A DNA stretch of 64,000 nucleotides from contig CALFNN010000081.1 in the NCBI GenBank assembly GCA_937902925.1, forward strand, positions 22,408 through 86,407, given 5' to 3'. The notes beneath the pieces were generated by a model that saw nothing but the letters and a program-made list of their open reading frames with translations, ran no database searches and was not told the origin of the DNA. This DNA is from an uncultured Opitutaceae bacterium. GTDB lineage: Bacteria > Verrucomicrobiota > Verrucomicrobiia > Opitutales > Opitutaceae. Made by a program: the position numbers and the translations under genes. This document shows, piece by piece, positions 52,286 through 60,574 of this stretch (position 1 is the stretch's first letter; every line of letters begins with the position of its first letter).

Positions 52286-53541
52286 GGCGAGGTGGTGGAA
52301 AAATCGTTGGTGGATTGCGTCAGGGCGAAGTGGATCGCCTCGAGCGCGAGACCCCATTTGTGCGCGCGGCTCGCGGCGTCGCAGTGACAACCGGAGGAAG
52401 CGGCGGGGCGGGACCACATGAGGACCTCATCGAGCGGACGACCGAGGAGCGGTTTTTCCGTGGCGATCGCCTGCATCAGCGCCGGGCTATCGCTCAGGTA
52501 GGCGCACGTGAACCGGTGGCCGTCGTCGTCCGGTGCCGGCCGGCAATCGGCTTCGAGAATGGTGTAGCCGTCTCGCGAGGCGCCGAGCGTGACGACATAG
52601 TCGAACGCGAGCGGCCGGCCCATGTTGGAGCACGTCGTGCCATCAAACCGAAACGTGGCCGCCAGCGAGCCGTCGCCGCGCGATTCAAGCCGGACGCGCT
52701 CCTGCGCCCATTTGCGCAGGGCGCGAGGGTTGACGGTGTAAGTCGCACCGCGCGCCGGCGAAAGCGCCTGCATATTCTCGCTAGCGGCTGGCGCATGGCG
52801 GTAAGACACGCGGCGATATTGGCACCGCGCGAACGAGCAGCTCGCACAGGGCACCATTTGCGCGACACCCGGCTCGGCGCGGACGCCGGGCACGAGGCCC
52901 ACGATGGCGAGCAGCGATTTCTTCGGCCGGAGCATCCCGCTCGATAGCACCTCGAGCGGTCCGGGCAGCGATTGGGCGCCGCAGCGCACAATCAAATCGA
53001 AGAGTTTGTTCTGCTCGGCGACGTCCCATCCGCTGTAGCCAGGGCTGTAATGACGCAGCGCCATCAAGCCGTCGCGTTCCGCCAGAGCGCAGAGCCGGCC
53101 GTTCAACGTCGCGACCAATCGCTCGACCACTGCCGAACCAAACATCTCCAGGAAGAAATACTCGTCGGGCTTTCCCTCCTGCCAGAGTTGGTGCGCGTGC
53201 TGTTCGCAGGCCGCGCCCGCGCTCACGGCCACGACCAAGGCGCGACGCGCGTCCGCGCGCCGCAGGTGGTCGCGCAGCGGTGCCGGCCGAAATTCCACCC
53301 CGTCGATGTGCAAGGTGTCGGCGGCGAGCAACAACTCCGCCTCGCGAACGTAGACCCACGGGCGGCCGTGTTCGCCGAACCACCGTCGCGCCCACGCCGC
53401 CAGCTCGTCGGCGCGTTCGCCGGGCACGGGATGATTCGGATAGCCGAGCAACCGCCGGTATTCCACCTCGGCGACCTCGACAACGGGGCGCGCGTCGAAC
53501 AGTTCGAGCGGCGCGCGCGCAATTTCAGGCGTGGCACTCAT
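52282..53541 (-). CDS. MetH-activation-like protein with a Cys cluster (419 aa)
   Basis: Residues ~135-215 contain ALRHYSPGYSGWDVAEQNKLFDLI, the layout of the vitamin B12-dependent methionine synthase activation (reactivation) domain, in which a P-G-Y motif contacts the corrinoid and S-adenosylmethionine. A second region has PCASCSFARCQYRR (Cys232, 235, 240), a possible metal or cluster site. The ends of the protein are unrecognised. It is joined by 4-base overlaps to both neighbours: the RamA-like gene upstream and the unknown 111-residue gene downstream. It probably helps hold or reactivate the corrinoid protein. Confidence 0.75.
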   Translation of the reverse strand: MSATPEIARAPLELFDARPVVEVAEVEYRRLLGYPNHPVPGERADELAAWARRWFGEHGRPWVYVREAELLLAADTLHIDGVEFRPAPLRDHLRRADARRALVVAVSAGAACEQHAHQLWQEGKPDEYFFLEMFGSAVVERLVATLNGRLCALAERDGLMALRHYSPGYSGWDVAEQNKLFDLIVRCGAQSLPGPLEVLSSGMLRPKKSLLAIVGLVPGVRAEPGVAQMVPCASCSFARCQYRRVSYRHAPAASENMQALSPARGATYTVNPRALRKWAQERVRLESRGDGSLAATFRFDGTTCSNMGRPLAFDYVVTLGASRDGYTILEADCRPAPDDDGHRFTCAYLSDSPALMQAIATEKPLLGRPLDEVLMWSRPAASSGCHCDAASRAHKWGLALEAIHFALTQSTNDFSTTSP

Positions 53542-55190
53542 GACCGCGGCACCTCCAGTGAATCGTCGACAGGTGCGAACTGGCAGCCGTTGACAAAGAA
53601 ATCGAAAAAGCCCGGATGCGTTTCGAGCCGGCAGTGAGTGACGCGCCGGACGAGTTGCTCCAGCTCGGCGCGCTTGGAGACTGAGAGCAACGCGATGCAT
53701 GCACCCTCGACCGAGGCGTTGCCGACCTGGATGATCCGCGCGTCCGGGATATTCGGGATCAGCCCGATGCGTTTCGACGACTCGATGTTCAGATGCCGGC
53801 CGAAGCCGCCGGCGAGATAGAACACGTCGAGATCCTTATAACGGATGCCATATTCGGCGAACGCAATCTGCAGGCCGGCGACGTTGGCACCCTTCGCCTG
53901 CGCGAGTGCGTTCACATCGCTCTCGCCAAACGTGATCCGCTGGTCGCCGTCCGCCTGGACTACGAAGTCCTGTGCGCCCTCCTCGAAGCGGCCGAGCGCG
54001 TTCATTCGCCCTGTCCGCAGCAATTCGCCCAACAAGTCAACCAACCCCGAGCCGCAGAGGCCCGCGACCGGCGAATCGCCGATGACGGTGGTGCGCATCG
54101 TGCCGTCATCGGCGATGGTCACCTTCTCGATCGCGCCCGGCAGCCCGGGCATTCCGCAGGTAATCTGGCCGCCCTCGAATGCCGGGCCGGCCGGACACGA
54201 GGCGGCGAGCACCTTGTGCCTGTTGCCGACGATCAGCTCGGTGTTCGTTCCGATGTCCATCACCGCGACCAACCGGTCCTCGTTCGCGATGTCGACCGCG
54301 AGCATGCACGCCGCCGCGTCGGCGCCGACGTGGCCGCTGACGATCGGCAGGCCGTAGACGCGCGCCCTCGGATGAACCGGCAGGCCGAGTTTGCGCGCCG
54401 GCTCCGCGAGGCTCGTCGTCATGCGTTTGCCCTCGGCGAGTTCGAGCTCGGTGAGTGACTGATAGGGACTCTGGCCGATCGAGTAGACCGACAATTTAAA
54501 AAACAAGTCCCGCATCGTCGAGTTGCCCGCGAGCACAACCTCGTAAATCGAGCGTGGATCGACCGGGAATTCCGCGATGGCGCGGCCGAGATAACCGACA
54601 AGTGTGCGCTGCAGTGTTTTTGTCCGGTCCTCGGTATCGTATTGAATCCGCGCCATCACGTCGGAGCCGCCGAACCGCTGCGGATTTTCGAACGACGAAT
54701 CGGCCACGACCTCGCCCGTCTCGAGATTCAGCAACCGCATCACGATCGTCGTCGTGCCAAGGTCGATCGCGAGGCCGTGGAGCGGGCCCGGACCCCGGTC
54801 GATTTCCACTCCGTCAAGGAGGATGCGCTCGCCGTCACGCGTCACCGCCGGTTCCAGTTTCCATTTCGATCCGTGCACCGGCAATTCGAATGCGTGTTTT
54901 TCGATGCGCATCGCGCCGCGCCGCATCGTATGGCAGCGCACCGCGCCCATCTCCTCCTTGATCCGCGTGCAGCAGGACAAACGAAACGCGCCCTTGAGGT
55001 GCCGCTCCTCGGGGCTCGGCGGCGAGAGCCGGTCCATGCCCTCGGTCACCTCGACGACGCACTCCTTGCACTTGCCCTGCTTGTTACAGGAGGTCGGCAC
55101 CGGCACGCCGAGCTTTTCGGCGCAGGTGAAGATCGAGACCCCTGTTTCGGCCTCGAACACATGGCCGTTGAGATGCAGCCGCACGCTCAT
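53538..55190 (-). CDS. RamA-like reductive activator of corrinoid proteins (550 aa)
   Basis: An ATP-driven activator that re-reduces oxidised corrinoid Co(II) to Co(I). Residues 1-80 form a plant-type [2Fe-2S] ferredoxin domain (TSCNKQGKCKECVVEV; Cys35, 41, 44 and Cys73/74). The rest is the DUF4445/ASKHA ATPase-like domain: GLAIDLGTTTIVMRL (140-154), VLAGNSTMRDLFF, SGHVGADAAACMLA, VMDIGTNTELIVGN, CGSGLVDLLGELL and YLAGGFGRHLNIES. Start ATG 55190 (MSVRLHLNGHVF); its start overlaps the GH43 stop. This is the bacterial form of RamA found beside O-demethylases. Its presence shows the pathway uses a reduced corrinoid. Confidence 0.92.
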   Translation of the reverse strand: MSVRLHLNGHVFEAETGVSIFTCAEKLGVPVPTSCNKQGKCKECVVEVTEGMDRLSPPSPEERHLKGAFRLSCCTRIKEEMGAVRCHTMRRGAMRIEKHAFELPVHGSKWKLEPAVTRDGERILLDGVEIDRGPGPLHGLAIDLGTTTIVMRLLNLETGEVVADSSFENPQRFGGSDVMARIQYDTEDRTKTLQRTLVGYLGRAIAEFPVDPRSIYEVVLAGNSTMRDLFFKLSVYSIGQSPYQSLTELELAEGKRMTTSLAEPARKLGLPVHPRARVYGLPIVSGHVGADAAACMLAVDIANEDRLVAVMDIGTNTELIVGNRHKVLAASCPAGPAFEGGQITCGMPGLPGAIEKVTIADDGTMRTTVIGDSPVAGLCGSGLVDLLGELLRTGRMNALGRFEEGAQDFVVQADGDQRITFGESDVNALAQAKGANVAGLQIAFAEYGIRYKDLDVFYLAGGFGRHLNIESSKRIGLIPNIPDARIIQVGNASVEGACIALLSVSKRAELEQLVRRVTHCRLETHPGFFDFFVNGCQFAPVDDSLEVPRS

Positions 55191-57226
55191 CGCGCGACCT
55201 CCGTCCATACCAAGCACGAGCCGTCGTCGCGGCTGGGAGCGGGGCCCGGTTGATCGGCCGCGATCGTGCCGGTCGCGGCATCCAGGCGCAGGTAACGATC
55301 CGTGGAGAGCGAGAGCAGGATCAGGTCACCGTAAACGTTCTCGATCCACTGAAAGGTCGTGGCCTGCCCCGGTTCGCCGTGCACGAGTGCCACGCGATTG
55401 CGATCGACCGAAAGCAGACGCCCGTCCGCGCTGCGCAGCGTGACGCGGCCCAGACCGACATCGTTCACCGTGAAACTCGCGGCCTCGGCCGCGGGCACGA
55501 CGGCGAGCGCACCCTCTTTCACACCAAGACCGACGCCCCGCTCGTGGGCCGTCAGCGTGATCGCACGGCCAAATGGAATCGGGCGCATCAGGCCGCTCGG
55601 GTTCGGCTCGTCCACCGTGAACCGATCGAAGTCCGCGTAACCGCCGGGCGTGCCATCGGCGCTGAAGGCGAAGAGCGAATAGCGCACGCCTTGAAACGTC
55701 TTGAGCTGAAAGATCATCGTGAACGTCCCGCCGAGCGGCCGGAACTTTTCGCCATCGTCGCTGTAGGCGAAGGTTGCCTGCTCGGTGAGAAAATCGCACT
55801 GCGCCCGCAGCCAGACCCGCGGGCCGGCGAGCGGCGCGCGGGCCGTGGCGCCGGTGGATTGATCGAATTGCTCGAGCACGAAATTGTCGCCCTCGTGGCG
55901 CACGCCGATCCAAGCGTAGGGCAAATTCAACAGCGCGAGTCCGGCAACGTCGCCCCGGAGAAGTCCGCTCGCGTCGAGCAGGGTGGTCGGGCTGGAGCGC
56001 GGGCCGATGGCGCGTTGCGTGAGCGTGTCGCGGGCGTGCCAGAAATCCGGCGCCGGGAGTGCGTGCAGGCGCAGGAATCCCGGCCGCTCGGCGAGCGACC
56101 ACTTCGTGTCGTCCGGCACATGGTTCCACTGCCAGACGTTCGCGAGCTTCGGCCCGGAAAAGTCGTCGTCTCGCTGGTAAGGTGCCGAGGGCGGCGAAGC
56201 GTGGCCGGTGTCGGGTTTCACCCATGTGCGCGGCGTCCGGCCAAGGTTTCCCGGCAGCCCGAAATACGGCCAGCCATCCTGCCACGTCACGGGTGAGAGG
56301 CTCGTGAGCCGGCCGACCGAGTTGGCATCCATCATCGAAAAGCCCCACCATTCGCCGGCCGGCGTGGCGACGAGGCCGCCCTGATGGAGCGACATGCGCC
56401 CGCGCGACGCGGGGTTGCCCGGCGTTATGTCAAACGGCGGGCCGGCATTTTTCTTGAGGCGGTTCCCCTCGGCGAGGCCGAAGTCTTCGTCGATCGAGAT
56501 GGCCTGGTTCACCTCGTAGGGGCCTTCGGGCCGGTCGGCGCGGGCGCAGGCCAGGCGCATATGATCGTTGAACCAGGCGCTGGTGATGAAGTAGCGGCCG
56601 TCGATCTTATAGAAATGCGAGCCTTCCCCCATGCCGGCGGATTTCGCGAAGAGTGTGCGCCGCGTGCCGGGCACAAGGTCGGTAAGATCGTCGTTGAGCT
56701 GCGCGAACTGGATCTCCTGGTAGCCCCAGACGACGTAGACTTTTCCGTCGTCGTCGAAGAGCACCGAGAGATCGTGCAGCGACTGTTTCATCGCGACACG
56801 CGTCCACGGCCCGGCGGGATTCTTCGCGGTGAAATGCTGCGTCGTGTGGCGGTTGACGTTCGTGAAGAGGTGAAACGTGCCGTCGTGATAGCGAAAACTC
56901 GGCGCCCAGATTCCCTGGCCGTAGATTTCCCTGCCGTCCTCGAGGCGAAACTCGGGCCCGAGATCGAGTCGCTCAAAGGCGTAGCCGAGCAGGTTCCAGT
57001 TGACCAAATCCCGCGAATGCAGGATCGGCAGCCCGGGCATCGCGTGCATCGTCGTCCCCGTGAGATAAAAGTCGTCGCCCACCCGAATGAGGTCGGGGTC
57101 GGAAAACTCGTCGTAGAACAGCGGGTTGGTGAACGTGCCGTTGCCGTTGTCGGCGGTCCACGTCTTCGCTGCCGTCGCGACGGCGGCGAACGCGAGCACA
57201 AATACCATGACGCGGCGAAATCTCAT
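55187..57226 (-). CDS. GH43 glycosidase with C-terminal lectin-like and trefoil-like domains (679 aa)
   Basis: The signal-like N-terminus (MRFRRVMVFVLAFAAVATAA) suggests export. The GH43 propeller has its three acids: Asp43 in FSDPDLIRVGDDFYLTG, Asp152 in LHDLSVLFDDDG and Glu201 in GMGEGSHFYKIDG. A beta-sandwich domain follows (from ~385, DDFSGPKLANVWQWN), typical of xylosidase relatives. The last ~110 residues (GLGRVTLRSADGRLLSVD... GDLILLSLSTDRYLRLD) look like a fascin/ricin-type beta-trefoil, perhaps a sugar-binding module. It overlaps uxuA and the RamA-like gene by four bases each, so it is firmly part of the operon. Confidence 0.88.
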   Translation of the reverse strand: MRFRRVMVFVLAFAAVATAAKTWTADNGNGTFTNPLFYDEFSDPDLIRVGDDFYLTGTTMHAMPGLPILHSRDLVNWNLLGYAFERLDLGPEFRLEDGREIYGQGIWAPSFRYHDGTFHLFTNVNRHTTQHFTAKNPAGPWTRVAMKQSLHDLSVLFDDDGKVYVVWGYQEIQFAQLNDDLTDLVPGTRRTLFAKSAGMGEGSHFYKIDGRYFITSAWFNDHMRLACARADRPEGPYEVNQAISIDEDFGLAEGNRLKKNAGPPFDITPGNPASRGRMSLHQGGLVATPAGEWWGFSMMDANSVGRLTSLSPVTWQDGWPYFGLPGNLGRTPRTWVKPDTGHASPPSAPYQRDDDFSGPKLANVWQWNHVPDDTKWSLAERPGFLRLHALPAPDFWHARDTLTQRAIGPRSSPTTLLDASGLLRGDVAGLALLNLPYAWIGVRHEGDNFVLEQFDQSTGATARAPLAGPRVWLRAQCDFLTEQATFAYSDDGEKFRPLGGTFTMIFQLKTFQGVRYSLFAFSADGTPGGYADFDRFTVDEPNPSGLMRPIPFGRAITLTAHERGVGLGVKEGALAVVPAAEAASFTVNDVGLGRVTLRSADGRLLSVDRNRVALVHGEPGQATTFQWIENVYGDLILLSLSTDRYLRLDAATGTIAADQPGPAPSRDDGSCLVWTEVAR

Positions 57227-58320
57227 GTCCCGCGCAACGAATCGGGCGCCCCGAGCGCCTGGATGCCGGCCTTGATGAACCCCATCGCGAACGCCATGCC
57301 GGCATGCCACGGCGCGGCGCACGACATCTGGGGCGCGTGGTCGGGGATGACCACGCCGTCGAATTTGTTGCGGTGCAGGATCGCGAGGACGCGAAGGACG
57401 TCGACCTCGCCGTCGTCGATGAAGGTCTCCTTGTAGTGCGGCACCTTGTCGCGGACGTTGCGAAGGTGGATGTAACCAAGCCGGTTCTGCCGCGCGTAGC
57501 GGTCGACCGTCTCGTAGATGTCGCCCTCCGTCATCTCCGCGAGCGAGCCGATGCAAAACTCGAGCGCGTTCGCCGGGCTCGGATTGAGATCGATCACGCG
57601 CTGATAAAGTCGCGGCTGGTAGACGAGCCGCGGCTGTCCGCGCATCGTCGGCATCGGCGGGTCGTCGGGATGGAGCGCCAGCCGGACGCCGGCCTTCTCC
57701 GCCACGGGCAGCACTTCGTCGAGAAACCGCTGCAGCCGCGACCAGAGTTGCGCGGGCGTCGCCGGTGGGATCGTGCCGGTGGCGCGCGTCGGCGCGGTGG
57801 GATCGACCACCATGTTCCACGCGAGGCCGTTTGGCATCGGCAAATCGTCGGGCCCCTCCATGCCGACCGACGGCGCACCGCCGCGCGCGTAGTTGCCCTT
57901 GGTGCGCCCGGCCACGCCGGCGATCGAAAAATTATAGCCGATGATCGGGATGCCCGCCTCGCCAACGCGGCGGACGATCGTCTTCACGTTTTCGATGTGT
58001 TTCGCGCGTTGCGGGCCATCGAGTAGGATGTCGTGCCAGTGCGCGGGATCGAAGTTCTCGATCGCCTCCAACGTCAGCCCCGCCGCCTCGACGTCACGGC
58101 GCAACGCAACGAGTTCATCGAGCGCCCAGAGCTTGTCCGGATCGCCCGCGAGGCCCCACCCCCAGTCGGTGCCCGTCGGCTGGTCGTCGGGGCCGACGTG
58201 CCCGCCGCCACGGAAATAGTCGACAAGATGCGCAACGACGTGCGTGGCGCCGGCCTGCTTCGCGAAGGCGAAGTTCTCAGGCGTGAGCATGTGCCGGTAG
58301 AGACCGAGGCCGAGCTTCAT
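57223..58320 (-). CDS. uxuA: mannonate dehydratase (365 aa)
   Basis: Converts D-mannonate to 2-keto-3-deoxy-gluconate in the glucuronate pathway. A TIM barrel with the UxuA metal ligands in the right order: His217 (RLALHPDDPP), Cys256 (LEFCIGS), His285 (GYIHLRNV) and Asp327 (VVIPDHAP). Also AIENFDPAHWHDILLDG, and a typical N-terminus MKLGLGLYRHML. It is the first gene of the operon (its start, 58320, follows the LacI gene by 48 bases), so the whole unit, including corrinoid genes, is likely expressed when glucuronate is being used. Length is normal. Confidence 0.95.
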   Translation of the reverse strand: MKLGLGLYRHMLTPENFAFAKQAGATHVVAHLVDYFRGGGHVGPDDQPTGTDWGWGLAGDPDKLWALDELVALRRDVEAAGLTLEAIENFDPAHWHDILLDGPQRAKHIENVKTIVRRVGEAGIPIIGYNFSIAGVAGRTKGNYARGGAPSVGMEGPDDLPMPNGLAWNMVVDPTAPTRATGTIPPATPAQLWSRLQRFLDEVLPVAEKAGVRLALHPDDPPMPTMRGQPRLVYQPRLYQRVIDLNPSPANALEFCIGSLAEMTEGDIYETVDRYARQNRLGYIHLRNVRDKVPHYKETFIDDGEVDVLRVLAILHRNKFDGVVIPDHAPQMSCAAPWHAGMAFAMGFIKAGIQALGAPDSLRGT

Positions 58321-58368
58321 GGGGGTAAACGCGACGATACGCCGGCCCGCCGGCGCCGCGACCGAAAC

Positions 58369-59415
58369 TCAGCTCAACTGTTGACCGCGCCGGAGCGCCG
58401 GCAGCGACCCGCCATCGATCCATTCGCTCTCGACCATTTCAATCCGTGGATTGTCCGGCATCCCGAGGTCGTGGTTGGCGATCCGGGCGGCGAGCAACTC
58501 GACGGCCCAGGCACCCATCAAATGCTGGTTTTGCTGCAAGCCGGAGAAACCGGTGCCGCGCACGACGTGGCTCAGCACGGCCACGCCGAGTTGCGCCGGC
58601 ACCCGCAGCCGTTGTTCCCGCAGGGCGGCGCGCAGTTGCGGGATCGCTTCCGGGAGATGGACAAAGAGGAGCACATCCGGCGCGTGCGTCTCGAGCCACG
58701 CCGCCAGCGGTTTCTTTTCGACCGCGGTCACGCGCAGGATCGGCAGCGCCCGGCCGGCGCCGAGCACATGCTCGCACCAGCCGAGGTAGGCCGCCGAGTG
58801 CGCGTGCGCGCTGCGCGTCTCCTCGTAGCTGCCGAGCACCAGCCCGGGCCGGAGGTAGCCGAGGCGGTGGACGCGGTTGAGCGTCGTGAGCATGTCATTG
58901 TAGAAATGGCTCGTCACGCGGTGCATCGGCGGCCGGATGCTGAGGCCGACGGTGACGACGGCGCAGCGGCCGAGCTCGCGCGGAAATTCCTGCTCGAAAT
59001 CCGGACTGCCGAAGCACAGCAGCCCCTCGATCCCGCGCGCCTCGAGAATCCCACAGGCGCGCGCATAAGTCATCCCCGGTTCGCGCAGCCAGATCGATTC
59101 GAGCCGGTAGCCCAGTTCGCCCGCCCGGCGGGTCATGCCCGCAAAGATGCGCGCCAGGTGAAACGAGCCCTCCCACGGCTGCGGCCGATCGTAGAACGAA
59201 ATCACCCCGAAGCACGCCTGCTGCCGCACGGCGCGCGGCTTGCGCAGATGGCTCATCATCGCGACCAGCTTCGCGTCGACGCGATAGCCCGTTTTTTCCG
59301 CGAGCTGGCGGACACGCTTCCTGGTCGCCGCGGAAACCTTCGGGCTGTCGCGCAGGGCCAGCGAAACGGCCGACGGTGACAGTTCCGCAAGCTTCGCGAG
59401 GTGGCGCAGGTTCAT
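58369..59415 (-). CDS. LacI-family regulator of the uronate/corrinoid operon (348 aa)
   Basis: The N-terminal HTH MNLRHLAKLAELSPSAVSLALRDSPKVSAATRKRV is of LacI type, with hinge-like QLAEKTGYRVDAKLVAMM. A ligand domain follows (GMTYARACGILEARGIEGLLCFG; WLETHAPDVLLFVHL). The ATG at 59415 is used; an in-frame TTG two codons upstream is less likely. Matching palindromes lie immediately upstream (59417-59429) and at its 3' end just before uxuA (58374-58384), indicating that it controls itself and the uxuA-led operon. The ligand is probably a uronic acid or oligosaccharide; this is inference. Confidence 0.9.
   Translation of the reverse strand: MNLRHLAKLAELSPSAVSLALRDSPKVSAATRKRVRQLAEKTGYRVDAKLVAMMSHLRKPRAVRQQACFGVISFYDRPQPWEGSFHLARIFAGMTRRAGELGYRLESIWLREPGMTYARACGILEARGIEGLLCFGSPDFEQEFPRELGRCAVVTVGLSIRPPMHRVTSHFYNDMLTTLNRVHRLGYLRPGLVLGSYEETRSAHAHSAAYLGWCEHVLGAGRALPILRVTAVEKKPLAAWLETHAPDVLLFVHLPEAIPQLRAALREQRLRVPAQLGVAVLSHVVRGTGFSGLQQNQHLMGAWAVELLAARIANHDLGMPDNPRIEMVESEWIDGGSLPALRRGQQLS
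58374..58384. promoter_or_regulatory. candidate operator TCAAC-T-GTTGA upstream of uxuA
   Basis: An 11-base perfect palindrome around a single central base, lying 54-64 bases upstream of the uxuA start and overlapping the last codons of the LacI gene. It has the same half-sites (TCAAC/GTTGA) as 59417-59429. It would be well placed to control the operon promoter. Confidence 0.65.
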
Positions 59416-59416
59416 G

Positions 59417-59429
59417 GTCAACGGTTGAC
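59417..59429. promoter_or_regulatory. candidate operator GTCAAC-G-GTTGAC at the LacI start
   Basis: A 13-base perfect palindrome one base upstream of the LacI start codon. It shares the core TCAAC-N-GTTGA with 58374-58384. A repressor bound here could block its own transcription start region or translation, which fits LacI-type autoregulation. Confidence 0.7.
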
Positions 59430-59656
59430 TAAATCACCGACCGCTCGCGTGTCGAGGCGGCTTCAAGGCGTGGCGGGTTCGATTTCATTCTCTCTGGCGC
59501 CACGGCAAAGCCGCTCGGCGAAGTTGGCGCTGACCCGATGTAAAAGAACTCGCCGGTTGCGGCGGCGTGGCCAATACAACGATGAGGTGTCATGAAACTC
59601 CTTTCCCTTCGCAAAGGGACCACAAAGCTCGGGGCTCCCCGTTAACTTTGCCGTTC

Positions 59657-60463
59657 ATGCTATTCGCCTTTTGGGTCGATCACCCGACACCGTTTTTGGG
59701 TCCGCATTGGGGCAACGTCGGCATCCGTTTTTACGGCCTGGGCTACGTGCTGGGGTTTCTCGCGGCCGCCTGGCTGTTCTCGCGTTACGCCCGGGCCGGC
59801 CGCTCTCAATTGCCCGCAGCCGGAATATCCGACCTGATGATCGCACTGGTGGCCGGCGTCATGATCGGGGGGCGGCTGGGCTCATTCGTTCTCTACCATC
59901 CGGCTGACATCGTGCGAGATCCCTTGAACTTTTTCCGCATCTGGGAGCCAGGCATGGCAAGCCACGGCGGATTCGTTGGCGTGACGATTGCGCTGTGGTG
60001 GTTTTCCGCGCGCACCCGGATTCCGTTTCTTCACCTCAGTGACTTGATCGTATCTGCGGCGCCGGTTGGAATCCTGCTGGTGCGGGTGGCGAACTTCCTG
60101 AACGGCGAGCTGTGGGGAAAAGTCACTTCAGTGCCATGGGCGGTCATCTTCAACGACACCGGAGGGGGCGGCCTGCCGCGCCATCCTTCCCAGCTTTACG
60201 AAGCGATGCTCGAGGGCGGCGTCCTGCTTGGGTTCATGCAGTGGCGTTTCTGGCGCACCACTGTCGTGCAGGCACATCCAGGGCGATTGGCGGGAGAATT
60301 TCTAATCGCGTATGCGGCGGTCAGGATGATTGGTGAGGTTTTTCGCGAGCCCGACGCAGCGCTGATCCTTGGCATGAGCCGCGGAACATTCTATTCCATT
60401 TTCCTCGTGTTGGCCGGCACCGCCTTGATCGTGCGCCGACCACGTCCAATCACGCCCAAATAG
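59657..60463 (+). CDS. lgt: prolipoprotein diacylglyceryl transferase (268 aa)
   Basis: An inner-membrane enzyme that attaches diacylglycerol to the lipobox cysteine of lipoprotein precursors. Seven membrane segments are visible, with signatures GIRFYGLGYVLGF, MIGGRLGSFVLYHP, GMASHGGFVGV (His-Gly-Gly catalytic region) and VANFLNGELWGKVT, the family's N-F-x-N-x-E-x-x-G pattern. The start ATG (MLFAFWVDHP) was chosen because earlier codons in the frame are not family-like. It is essential in most bacteria with an outer membrane and fits the several lipoproteins in this window. The gene is transcribed alone, convergent with the GH115 gene. Confidence 0.95.
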   Translation: MLFAFWVDHPTPFLGPHWGNVGIRFYGLGYVLGFLAAAWLFSRYARAGRSQLPAAGISDLMIALVAGVMIGGRLGSFVLYHPADIVRDPLNFFRIWEPGMASHGGFVGVTIALWWFSARTRIPFLHLSDLIVSAAPVGILLVRVANFLNGELWGKVTSVPWAVIFNDTGGGGLPRHPSQLYEAMLEGGVLLGFMQWRFWRTTVVQAHPGRLAGEFLIAYAAVRMIGEVFREPDAALILGMSRGTFYSIFLVLAGTALIVRRPRPITPK

Positions 60464-60480
60464 GCAACGATCGGCGTTGC
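60464..60480 (+). terminator. hairpin directly after lgt
   Basis: GCAACG-ATCGG-CGTTGC (6-base stem, 5-base loop) starts at the base following the lgt stop codon and is followed by TTCCC. It is a modest intrinsic-terminator candidate between convergent genes. Confidence 0.45.
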
Positions 60481-60574
60481 TTCCCAACCCGCACTTTGAC
60501 CAACACCGCAACCCGGAACCGCGTTGACCGTCGCAGGCGGCGTTCAGTTCAGGGCGGTTTCAGGAACGTGGGAC

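Noticed and set aside
58321..58368. Cobalamin riboswitch ahead of the corrinoid operon
   Set aside because: The gap between the LacI gene and uxuA is 48 bases, too short for the aptamer, and no B12-box-like sequence was seen.
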